Source: Alphaproteobacteria bacterium
GTDB taxonomy: Bacteria > Myxococcota_A > UBA796 > GCA-2862545
NCBI GenBank assembly: GCA_020632955.1
Contig: JACKEO010000002.1
Span: forward strand, 1-64,000
DNA length: 64,000 nt
Direction: 5' to 3'
This document shows positions 1-7,358 of the stretch, piece after piece. Made by a program: the position numbers and the translations under genes. The notes under the pieces are model-generated. The model searched no databases, was not told the DNA's origin, and saw only the letters and a list, made by a program, of their open reading frames with translations. Within the stretch, counting starts at the first letter, position 1. Every line of letters starts with the position of its first letter.

Positions 1-81
1 CTCGCGCTCGGCGAGCGGCCCTTGGGTGGGCCCCGGCTCCTCCCGGAGGACGGCGGCGTAGCGCCGGGCGCGCTCGGCCAT
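1..81 (-). CDS. N-terminal fragment of a minus-strand gene, possible HTH protein (partial)
   Basis: The minus strand reads an open frame into the left window edge. From an ATG at 81 it gives 27 residues, beginning MAERARRYAAVLREE, rich in Arg/Ala/Glu as in an amphipathic helix. This resembles the first helix of helix-turn-helix modules in which an 'ERARRYxxLL' helix precedes 'xAxLAxREGVSRARV', and the next residues (GPTQGPLAERE) would fit that pattern. The codons upstream of the ATG stay open, so the true start could lie further right. The gene is cut by the window, so function cannot be assigned; recombinase or transcription-factor N-termini are guesses. Confidence 0.3.
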   Translation of the reverse strand, partial: MAERARRYAAVLREEPGPTQGPLAERE

Positions 82-787
82 CTCGCGGATGCGTCGGCGG
101 GTCGGGGTCCAGGGCGAGGCCGCCGGGGGGCGTGGCCCGCAAGCGTGGCCCGCATCGCCTTCGCGTGGCCCACATGTCGGACCCGAAGGATCTTCCGTGC
201 CTTCGGCGTGGCCTGCAAGGGGATCGCGCAGGACGTGCGGCATCCGCCGAGCTGGTCCGAGCACGCGCGGAGCCTTGGCGGTGACGGCCAGGAGAGGAGG
301 ACGTCGACCCGGTTGGGTCACTCAGGCCCAAGCAGGGGGCCAGACGCCGACGTCACGACAGAAGTCGACGCCGGCGTACCACACCAGCCACGTCGCCGAC
401 CACCGCGAGCACACGGTCTGAAGTGCGCACAGGGCGCCCGGTCAGACGCCAGCGACCTCGCAAGGGCTCCCCCACCCCCGAGCGTTGTTTGCCCACCCCC
501 GGGCGTTGTTTGCCCACCCGCGAGCGTCGTTTGCCCACCCCCGAGCGTCGTTGCCCCGACCGCGAGCGTTGTCTGCGCACCCACGAGCGTTGTTTGCCCA
601 CCCGCGAGCGTCGCTCCGGAGGGCCTCTGGGTGCGCCCGGGCGCTCGGTTGACACACCGGAACGTGCCCGATCCCGCGGGCGCGGGACGACCCGACCCGA
701 CCCAGGCGGACCACGACGCGGACCGCGGCGTCGCTACCCTGACCCCCTCCAGCGGATACCCCCACCCGCGTGGGACCGGAGGCCGCG
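82..787. other. About 700 bp with no convincing gene
   Basis: No frame here has the length, start signal and composition of a real gene. Frames that stay open do so because of GC bias and give Arg/Pro/Ala-rich junk. The stretch holds a 21-bp tandem repeat (480-605) and a lone TTGACA hexamer at 649-654 with no matching -10 box. The irregular composition left of the repeat could be decayed coding DNA, but I could not recognise a family. Confidence 0.4.
480..605. repeat. 21-bp tandem repeat, six units
   Basis: Six head-to-tail 21-bp units begin at 480, 501, 522, 543, 564 and 585, each starting GAGCG or GGGCG followed by T(T/C)GT and ending in a GCCCACC-like run; a seventh decayed unit starts at 606. 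Units differ by a few substitutions. The period is divisible by three, so each frame gives a seven-residue repeat (SVVCPPP-like on plus, ARGWANN-like on minus), but no start or domain supports translation. It lies about 180 bp upstream of the gene at 788. Confidence 0.8.
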
Positions 788-1519
788 ATGTCCACGCTGC
801 TCCTCGTCACGCTCGCCGCACTCGCGCTCCTGCTGCTGGGGGCCTGGGCGTGGCGTCGTCGGGAGCCGCCGCACGGCCCGCGGATCCGCTCCGCCGACGA
901 CATCCACCCCGACGTGGCCGTCCAGATGCTCCGCTCGATGATGGCCGACAGCCTTCGCGAGGCAGGCGTGGACCCGGACGGCTGGGTCCCGTTCGGCGGC
1001 GATCCGGCGCTGACGCGCGCCGCCGTCGACGGCTTCCTGCGTCGTCAGCAAGGGGAGCACATCCCCGGTGGCGACCTGCTCGCCGACCTCGCCCGCCGAC
1101 CCGAGGTGCCGCCGCTGGAGGCGGCGATCCTGATGGATCTCATCGCCACCGCGGCCGTCGACGCGAACGCCGGTCCGGCCGGCCCCGCGCACGCCCTCAC
1201 CTGGGTGGACGTGGGCCTCGGGAGGAAGCCCGACCACACGTCCCTGCTCGCGACGCGCGCGGGCCTGCTCGTGGTGGGTGGCCGCCCCGAGGAGGGGGTG
1301 CCCTTCCTCGCGTCCTTCCTCGAGACCGCGCCGGACGCGCAGCGCGCCTACACCGCAGGCCTGCTGGCGCTCGGTCTGCACGAGCTCGGGCGTGCAGACG
1401 AGGCGACGCACCTCTGGGAGGAGGCCGAGCGAGCGGCGCGTGGGCACGCGTCGCGGCACGCGCGGTCTGCCCTGCTCGCCCTGATCGCTGGCTGGCGTCG
1501 CCGCGCCCAGGCCCCCTGA
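788..1519 (+). CDS. Membrane-anchored protein with TPR-like C-terminal region
   Basis: This 243-residue protein has one N-terminal membrane segment (MSTLLLVTLAALALLLLGAW) followed by WRRRE, so the remainder may face the cytoplasm or periplasm. The ATG at 788 was preferred over a GTG at 770 because GGAGG lies seven bases before it. The last ~100 residues contain helix pairs of tetratricopeptide character (GLLVVGGRPEEGVPFLASFL, then LALGLHELGRADEATHLWEEA). No catalytic motif is visible. The next gene follows after 79 bp on the same strand. The family is unknown to me; a scaffold role is inference from the TPR-like helices. Confidence 0.7.
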   Translation: MSTLLLVTLAALALLLLGAWAWRRREPPHGPRIRSADDIHPDVAVQMLRSMMADSLREAGVDPDGWVPFGGDPALTRAAVDGFLRRQQGEHIPGGDLLADLARRPEVPPLEAAILMDLIATAAVDANAGPAGPAHALTWVDVGLGRKPDHTSLLATRAGLLVVGGRPEEGVPFLASFLETAPDAQRAYTAGLLALGLHELGRADEATHLWEEAERAARGHASRHARSALLALIAGWRRRAQAP

Positions 1520-1598
1520 GGCGGGCCACGGCCGAGCCATGCCACATGGCCCCCACGCCACGCCCGTCCGACGCCAGGAATCCCGCGAGGGCCCCACC

Positions 1599-2111
1599 AT
1601 GCACACCCTCCGCATCGAGACCCGCATCGCGGCCCCCTGCCAGACCTGCTTCGACCTGGCGCTCGACATGGACTTCCACGTGCAGACCCTGCGCGACACG
1701 GGCGAGCGCATCGTCGGGGGCTGCGCCACGGGCCGGATCGGGCCCGGGGAGACGGTCACCTTCGAAGGCGTGCACTTCGGCGTCCGGCAGCGCTTCACGG
1801 CCCGCATCACCGCCTACGAGGCCCCCACGTGGTTCCGGGACGAGATGGTGCAGGGCGCCTTCACCTCCTTCGCGCACGACCACCGCTTCCGTCCGACCGA
1901 GGGCGGGTGCGTGATGGAGGACGAGGTCCGCTTCGTCGCACCGTTCGGCGTCCTCGGACGGTGGGTCGGACAGCACGTCCTGCGGCCGCACCTGGAGCGG
2001 CTGCTCCGGAGCCGGTGCGAAGCCATCGCACGGGAAGCGGAGCGCCGGACGCGTCTCGCGTCGGTCCGGTGCGAGGACACGGGTCGCACGCCGGTCCCGA
2101 CCCGACCCTAG
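1599..2111 (+). CDS. SRPBCC-family (polyketide cyclase/START-like) protein
   Basis: This 170-residue protein has the pattern of the SRPBCC superfamily: an opening beta strand with 'ETRIAAPCQTCFDLALDMDF', central strands ending in WFRDEMVQGAFTSF, a 'DHRFRPTEGGCVMEDEVRF' strand pair, and a long C-terminal helix (LRPHLERLLRSRCEAIAREA). SRPBCC proteins form a hydrophobic cavity for lipids or aromatic ligands, and the ligand cannot be read from sequence. ATG at 1599 fits the start of the fold; an upstream ATG at 1539 would add 20 residues of no family resemblance. The C-terminal tail after the helix is Arg/Thr-rich and probably disordered. Confidence 0.75.
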   Translation: MHTLRIETRIAAPCQTCFDLALDMDFHVQTLRDTGERIVGGCATGRIGPGETVTFEGVHFGVRQRFTARITAYEAPTWFRDEMVQGAFTSFAHDHRFRPTEGGCVMEDEVRFVAPFGVLGRWVGQHVLRPHLERLLRSRCEAIAREAERRTRLASVRCEDTGRTPVPTRP

Positions 2112-2220
2112 ACCGTGGCGATCCGCTCCATCCCGGCGGGGGTCGACGAACGGACCGGCGACCGCCTGGAGCCCGTCGCGGCCGCGTGGAGGTGCCCACG
2201 TGACGGGGTAAGGGGCGGCG

Positions 2221-4332
2221 ATGTCCGAGCACGGGGCCCATGTCTCCTCTCCACCCCCGCGCGTGAGCGCCTCCGTCTGGCCGCGAAGGCTCGCCGTCGC
2301 GCTCGCCGCGGTGGCGGTGACCGCCCTGGGCGCCGCCTGGGTGGCACGCGGGTGGGCCCAGGACTTCGGCTACAACCTCTTCACCGATCGCGACCTCACC
2401 CGCGGGCTCCTGCTCCCCGTGGACGGGTTCACGCCCGGCGCCGAGCTGTCGGGCGGATCGGGTGCCCGGGTGCCCGGGTGGATCACGCCGGTGGTCTTCG
2501 GCCTGCCGCAGCTCCTGGTGGGCGCAGGCGCACGTCCGGTGCAGGTCCTCGCCAGCGTCCTCACCGCCGTGGCGATCCTCGGGCTCGGCGCGGGCGTCGG
2601 TCGTCGCCACGGCCCCCTCGCCGCCTGGGTGGCGGCGACGCTGCTCGCGACCCATCCCGTGGTGCTGGGCATGGGTGCGGACCTGTGGAACCCCTCGTTC
2701 GTGGTGCTGCCGGCCACCGTCGCGGCGCTCGCCCTGCTCCGGCTCGCGCACGACGGCTCGCCAGTCGCCGTCGCGGTCTGGGCCGCCGCGGTCGCGGTCG
2801 GGGCGCAGCTCCACCTCTCCATGCTGGGGATCGGCCTCGCCAGCCTCCCCGGCGTCCTCTGGCACACCCGGAGCCGTGTCGGACGCACCCTGGGCCTCGT
2901 CGTCCTCACGGCGCTCGCCGCGATGCTCCCGCACGTCCTGCACGAGCTCGGCACCGGCTTCGCCAACACCCGCGCGATGACCTCCATCCCCGCGGTGGAC
3001 GGAGAATCGCGGCGCGGCCTGCAGCTCGTCACCGAGGCGCTGGCGCTCCTCGCGGACGAGGGGGCGCGACGGCCCGGGGTCTGGAGCGTCCTCGCGCCGG
3101 TGGTCCGGGTGGGCGATCTCGCGATGCTGCTGGCACCCCTGCTCGTCCTGCTCCCCGTCCCCCTGCCCCCCGCGCACCGCCGCGCCCTGGGGCTCGTGGG
3201 TGCACCCGTCGTGCTGGCGCTGGCCAGCTACCTGCCGTCCTCGCTGCCGTACATGGCGCCCCGCTACCTCGCGGTCCTGGTACCGCCGCTGGCGATCACG
3301 GTCGCCGTCGCCGTCGACGCCCTGCGGTCCCGGGTCGGCCCCACCGCGCGGATGCTCACGGGCCTCGTCGTGGTCGCCGTCGCGCTGCCGCGCACCGCGT
3401 GGCTCGACGTGAACCCCCACCACGCCGATCCCCTGGGGCACATCGCGCTCACGGAGGCGCTGGACGCGCTCGAGGCCGAGCGCGGCTCGCTGCGGGAGGT
3501 GGTCGGTCGCACCGTGTGGCGACGCCCCCAGGGTCAGGACGACGGCCCCCTCCTGCCCAGCGCGGGGCCCGCGGTCGCCCACCTCCTCCTCGCCGAGGGG
3601 ATCGACCACCCCGGGTCGCTTCCGCCCCCGTGCACGCTCCTCGTGGCGGCGGACCCGGAGCGCCTGCCGGACGCCGCCCTGCTGGAGCCGGAGGAGGTGC
3701 TGCGCCTGCTGCGTGTGGACGGCCCGATCGAGGTGCGCGGCCCGGTCCGCCACGTCGCCGCCCCCTGGCGGGCGGTCGACTGGGTGCCCCCACGAGGCAC
3801 CTGTCCCACCTCCATGACCCAGCGCTACGTCGACACGCCGGGCGAGCGCTGGCTCCACCCCTGGTTCGGGCGCCTCGAGGCCGGGCAGGTGGTGCCTCCG
3901 CCCCAGGGCCTGCCCGAGGGCTGGATCGTGGGGATCCCCCACGTCCCGGGAGCGCAGTCGGGGACCCGCGTCTACCCGGCCGGGGTGCGCCTGCGTCTCG
4001 ACGACGCGCTCCACGCCACCCTCGAGGCCAACCAGCTCCGGGGCATCGCCGACAACTCGGACTGGTTCGACCCGGCGGTGCTCTCCGACCCGACGCTCGT
4101 GCTCACGCGGGGGGACGATCGTGTGGAGCTGCCGCTGGCGGTGGGTCGCGTGGGCCTGTGGTGGACGATGTCGCCCCTGCACGCCACCGGCGCGCGGCCG
4201 CCCGAGGGCACCTGGGCCGTGCACCTGCGCGCCACCGTCGAGCGCATCGACCCCTTCCTGGTCGACCCCGTGGTGGCGTCGGCGCCCTTCGAGGCCCTGC
4301 TCGACGAGGCCTGGGAGGTCCCGGCGCCGTGA
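2221..4332 (+). CDS. Polytopic membrane protein, GT-C (ArnT/PMT-like) glycosyltransferase candidate
   Basis: This 703-residue protein starts with a membrane segment at ~20-45 and then a luminal/periplasmic loop with acidic residues (FTDRDLTRGLLLPVDG), the arrangement expected of GT-C transferases that use polyprenyl-phosphate sugar donors. About eight to ten further membrane segments follow to ~residue 400. A large soluble C-terminal half follows and ends in a beta-rich segment (DDRVELPLAVGRVGLWWTM). GT-C assignment is from topology and the early acidic loop, not a full signature. The start at 2221 is an ATG behind a GGGG-rich leader. It converges on the cytochrome gene at 4420. Confidence 0.65.
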   Translation: MSEHGAHVSSPPPRVSASVWPRRLAVALAAVAVTALGAAWVARGWAQDFGYNLFTDRDLTRGLLLPVDGFTPGAELSGGSGARVPGWITPVVFGLPQLLVGAGARPVQVLASVLTAVAILGLGAGVGRRHGPLAAWVAATLLATHPVVLGMGADLWNPSFVVLPATVAALALLRLAHDGSPVAVAVWAAAVAVGAQLHLSMLGIGLASLPGVLWHTRSRVGRTLGLVVLTALAAMLPHVLHELGTGFANTRAMTSIPAVDGESRRGLQLVTEALALLADEGARRPGVWSVLAPVVRVGDLAMLLAPLLVLLPVPLPPAHRRALGLVGAPVVLALASYLPSSLPYMAPRYLAVLVPPLAITVAVAVDALRSRVGPTARMLTGLVVVAVALPRTAWLDVNPHHADPLGHIALTEALDALEAERGSLREVVGRTVWRRPQGQDDGPLLPSAGPAVAHLLLAEGIDHPGSLPPPCTLLVAADPERLPDAALLEPEEVLRLLRVDGPIEVRGPVRHVAAPWRAVDWVPPRGTCPTSMTQRYVDTPGERWLHPWFGRLEAGQVVPPPQGLPEGWIVGIPHVPGAQSGTRVYPAGVRLRLDDALHATLEANQLRGIADNSDWFDPAVLSDPTLVLTRGDDRVELPLAVGRVGLWWTMSPLHATGARPPEGTWAVHLRATVERIDPFLVDPVVASAPFEALLDEAWEVPAP

Positions 4333-4419
4333 GTGCGCGTGAGGACGTGGAGCGGCGGCACGATCAGGTCCGAGACCGGGGCCCGCCTCTCCCGTCCACC
4401 GCGTCCACCGACGGACCGC

Positions 4420-5463
4420 TCACCGCCCCCCGAACGCCACCTTCGGCGCCGCCTGCAGCGCCGCCCACAGCGCCGCCATCTCCACGTCGTCCATGTTCCG
4501 CAGGTCCTTGATGGGCATGAAGGGGTCCAGGTCCGACCCGTCGGGCTTCTTCCCGGTACGCATGAGCGTCTCGAAGGCGGCGAAGTCGTAGTGGGCGATG
4601 CCGGTCTCGTGCATCGTGATGTTCAGCGGCACGGGCAGGTCCGGCGGCGCGCCGGGGATGGGCCCCCCGCTCAGGTGCTCGCCGTGGCAGCCCTGGCAGA
4701 GGCGCGCCAGGTAGGCGCCGTAGGCGGCCGTGGGCGCCGGCTCCGGCGCGATGTCGCGCGTCTCGTGGTCCATGCGCCGGGCGATCGTGATGGGCATCAT
4801 GTCCATGCGGTCGAGGATCTTCGCGAGCAGCCCCACCTCGATGGGGTCGCTGGGACGGTCGACGGCCGGCAGGGTGCGGAGGTACCCGACGAGCGCGGCG
4901 AGGTCCTCGTCGGGCCACCACGCGAAGTCCTGGGCGGCCATGAAGCGCAGGGTGGTGCCGTCGCGCTTCACGCCGTGGACGAGCATGCGGTGGAGCTCGG
5001 CGTCCGAGTAGGCGGCGAGCAGACCGCCGATGGAGATGTTCGGCGGCGGGAGCTTCCCGATCGGCCCCATGTCGCGCAGGGCCTCCTCGGGCGTCGCGAG
5101 GTCGGGGCCGTGGCAGCCCTGGCAGGCCCCGATCGACATCGACAGGTGCCGCCCGCGCTCCCACGTCGCGCGCAGGCGTCGGAGCTCGGCCAGCGCGCCG
5201 TCGTCGGCCGCCGGCACTTCGTCGTCCGCGACCTCGGGCTCCGCACCCTCCTCGCCTTCCGTCGGCTCGGGCGGTCGCAACGAGGCCGGCAGCTCCTCGC
5301 CCGCGACCGCGGACAGGTCGGGCGCCTCGAAGTCCGGCAGCGGGATGTCCCAGACCTCGGCGACGGAGGCCTCGTAGGCGCGAACCTGGGCGAAGACGAA
5401 GATCCCCACCCCGAGCACGGCCACCAGCACGAGCCCCACCAGACCCAGCAGGATCCTCTTCAC
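4420..5463 (-). CDS. Membrane-anchored diheme cytochrome c
   Basis: This 347-residue protein has an N-terminal membrane anchor (KRILLGLVGLVLVAVLGVGI), an acidic Pro/Glu-rich linker at ~60-90, and two c-type heme sites, both CQGCH, at residues 114-118 and 256-260. Each heme domain also carries an NIS/NIT strand (PPNISIGG; PLNITMHETG) typical of the cytochrome c domains that take electrons from alcohol or sugar dehydrogenases. It therefore probably transfers electrons at the periplasmic face of the inner membrane. GTG at 5463 was chosen because GGAGG precedes it by seven bases; an in-frame GTG at 5466 is an alternative. No dehydrogenase partner sits next to it, so its donor is unknown. Confidence 0.85.
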   Translation of the reverse strand: MKRILLGLVGLVLVAVLGVGIFVFAQVRAYEASVAEVWDIPLPDFEAPDLSAVAGEELPASLRPPEPTEGEEGAEPEVADDEVPAADDGALAELRRLRATWERGRHLSMSIGACQGCHGPDLATPEEALRDMGPIGKLPPPNISIGGLLAAYSDAELHRMLVHGVKRDGTTLRFMAAQDFAWWPDEDLAALVGYLRTLPAVDRPSDPIEVGLLAKILDRMDMMPITIARRMDHETRDIAPEPAPTAAYGAYLARLCQGCHGEHLSGGPIPGAPPDLPVPLNITMHETGIAHYDFAAFETLMRTGKKPDGSDLDPFMPIKDLRNMDDVEMAALWAALQAAPKVAFGGR

Positions 5464-5571
5464 CACGTGACCTCCCCCGCGCCCGAGGCGCGCGGGCCGA
5501 CCGTAGCATCGGGGGTGCGGGGCGGGAAGGGGCACCCGCGCCCCGTCCCCACGCCGATCGCAGCGCCCGGA

Positions 5572-5928
5572 CTACCCGCCCAGGCAGGCCACGAAGAGCG
5601 CGTCCGACTCGGTGGCACACTCCTCGGCGCCGTTGTCCCAGGCGCCCTCGACGCAGCTGCCCTTCGAGCTGGAGCAGGCCACGAAGGCGGCGTAGGCGTC
5701 GAGGCAGTCGGCGGCGGCCGCGTCGTCGGCCACCGACCAGTACATGTCCTCGCAGTCGGCCACGGTGCTGCCGTCGCAGGACGAGATGTCGCCGCAGTAG
5801 GACCCCAGGTCGGAGGCCTCGACGCCCGCCGCGATGGAGTTCTTGGCCTTGGCTGCCAGGTCGCCGCTGCTGCCCATGGCACAGGCGGCGGTGAGGGCCA
5901 GGCAGGAGACGAGCGCGGAGCGGAGCAT
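5572..5928 (-). CDS. Small cysteine-rich lipoprotein
   Basis: This 118-residue protein begins MLRSALVSCLALTAAC, a type II signal peptide with lipobox LTAAC, so it should be a lipid-anchored exported protein. The mature part is acidic and carries nine or so cysteines spaced through short helices (CGDISSC, DCEDMYW, DCLDAYAAFVAC, CVEGAWDNGAEEC), which suggests a small disulfide-locked helical fold. ATG at 5928 follows GAGG. It stands alone between convergent or unrelated genes. I do not recognise the family. Confidence 0.75.
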   Translation of the reverse strand: MLRSALVSCLALTAACAMGSSGDLAAKAKNSIAAGVEASDLGSYCGDISSCDGSTVADCEDMYWSVADDAAAADCLDAYAAFVACSSSKGSCVEGAWDNGAEECATESDALFVACLGG

Positions 5929-6077
5929 CACGAAGCACCTCGGGAGCAGGCCGCGGCGGACGCGGCGGGAGGGGTCAGCGGGGGCGCCCCACGCACGGGG
6001 CGACGACCCGATCCGGGCCGTGGTTGCGGCGTATCCGGTGTGCACCGAGCGCACAGCCGCCGATGCCCCTCGACGGA

Positions 6078-6488
6078 TCAGGGATCCTCGGGCCCCACCC
6101 AGAACAGCGGGTTGTGGGCCACCTCCCAGAGGTGACCGTCGGGGTCGGCGAAGTAGCCGGAGTAGCCTCCCCAGAAGACCTCCTGGGCGGGCTTCACCAG
6201 CGTGCCCCCCGCCGCCACGGCCTGGGCGAGCAGCGCGTCCACCTCCTCGCGGCTGGCGAGGTTGTGGGCCAGCGTGACGCCGCGGAAGCCGTCGCCCGAC
6301 GCGGGCACCCCCGCGTCCTCGGCGAGTTCGTCGCGACCGTACAGGCCCAGCCAGGCGCCCGCGAGCGGGAAGAAGGCCACCGACGGCGGCGACGGGCGTC
6401 GCGGCAGGCCGAGGCCCTCCTCGTAGAAGCGGACGGAGGCCTCGAGGTCGGCGACGCCGAGGGTGATCATGCTGATGCGCGGGCGCAT
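6078..6488 (-). CDS. VOC (glyoxalase/bleomycin-resistance) family protein
   Basis: This 136-residue protein is a single vicinal-oxygen-chelate domain: ISMITLGVADLEASVRFYEE at the start, a second half beginning ASREEVDALLAQA, and the closing FADPDGHLWEVAHNP with the usual metal-ligand glutamate in 'LWEV'. Members act as lyases, isomerases, dioxygenases or drug-binding proteins; nothing here fixes the substrate. The ATG at 6488 is preceded by GGAG six bases upstream. It is transcribed away from the EF-hand gene at 6600, with a 111-bp divergent region between them. Confidence 0.88.
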   Translation of the reverse strand: MRPRISMITLGVADLEASVRFYEEGLGLPRRPSPPSVAFFPLAGAWLGLYGRDELAEDAGVPASGDGFRGVTLAHNLASREEVDALLAQAVAAGGTLVKPAQEVFWGGYSGYFADPDGHLWEVAHNPLFWVGPEDP

Positions 6489-6599
6489 GGCGGGCTCCGG
6501 GGACGAGGGTCCGGGATGACGCATCCGCCGCCTGACGTCGAGGACCGCGCGGCACACTTCCCAACACTCCCCGGTCGCCAAGCCGAGTAGACGTCCACG

Positions 6600-7358
6600 A
6601 TGCTCGCCCCCCTGCTCCTGATCGCGGCGACAGCCCTGGCCCACGGTCCGCCCGTGGGCACGGCCGTGGTGCGCGCGCAGGGCACCAGCGCCACGCTCAC
6701 GCTCACGCTGGATCCGCGGACGCTCGACCTGGACGCCGACGGGGACGGCCGGGTGGACGGCGCAGAGCTGGCGGAGGCGCGCGAGGCCCTGCTCGCCCGA
6801 CTCGACGCCGCGGCCACCCTCCACGACCAGGACGACCGCCCCGGCACCGCCGGCCTGCGCGACGCGATCCTGGGGGGTGCCGGGCTGGATCCGCTGGTGG
6901 ACGGCCAGCCCCCGCTGCGCCTGGTGCGCCAGTGGTCCTGGGCCGAGGCGCCCGACCACGTCGTGCTGGCATGGCACGGCCTCGGTCTCGACGCGCCGCT
7001 CGCGCTCACCCTGGCGCGGGTGCGCTCCGGTCCGCATGGCCTGGCACGCCGCACGGCCCTCGAGGATCTCGCCGAGGCCACGCTGCCGGCCGGGCCTGCG
7101 CGGGTGTCGCTGGGCCTGCGCGGCCACCGTGCCCGCGTGGTGGTGGCCGAGGTCGCCCCTCCCTCCCCCGCCACCCCGGGGCTGGCGCTCGCCGCCCTGG
7201 CCGTGGCCTTCACCCTCGCCGCCGCCGCCGCGCCGCGCCGACGCTCCGGCCCTCGCGTCGTGCTCGCCGCCCGCGAGGCCGCGCCGCGCGAGACGAGCCC
7301 GGCCAGCCCGGGCCATCCCCCCTCTGCACCGGAGTCTTCGTGCGCGCGCTCTCCCTGA
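6600..7358 (+). CDS. Exported protein with EF-hand-like calcium loop and C-terminal membrane segment
   Basis: This 252-residue protein starts with a signal peptide (MLAPLLLIAATALAHG). At ~42-55 it has a canonical calcium-binding loop, DLDADGDGRVDGAEL, matching the DxDxDGxxxxxE EF-hand pattern. A beta-rich middle follows, then a hydrophobic segment at ~195-215 (LALAALAVAFTLAAAAA) capped by PRRR, which looks like a C-terminal inner-membrane anchor. The tail is Ala/Pro-rich. Its last 19 bases overlap the start of the giant surface protein at 7340, so the two may be co-transcribed. Specific function is unknown. Confidence 0.7.
   Translation: MLAPLLLIAATALAHGPPVGTAVVRAQGTSATLTLTLDPRTLDLDADGDGRVDGAELAEAREALLARLDAAATLHDQDDRPGTAGLRDAILGGAGLDPLVDGQPPLRLVRQWSWAEAPDHVVLAWHGLGLDAPLALTLARVRSGPHGLARRTALEDLAEATLPAGPARVSLGLRGHRARVVVAEVAPPSPATPGLALAALAVAFTLAAAAAPRRRSGPRVVLAAREAAPRETSPASPGHPPSAPESSCARSP

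Noticed and set aside
480..605. CRISPR array
   Set aside because: Repeats are direct and contiguous with no unique spacers, and no cas genes are near.
649..677. TTGACA promoter
   Set aside because: No matching -10 hexamer at 16-18 bp.
22..1914. Long plus-strand open frame over the repeat and the first two genes
   Set aside because: Arg/Pro/Ala-rich, overlaps two better genes in another frame, and is open because of GC bias.
1861..4224. 787-codon minus-strand open frame
   Set aside because: His/Arg/Gly-rich antisense of the GT-C-like membrane gene, whose hydrophobic pattern is clearly the real one.
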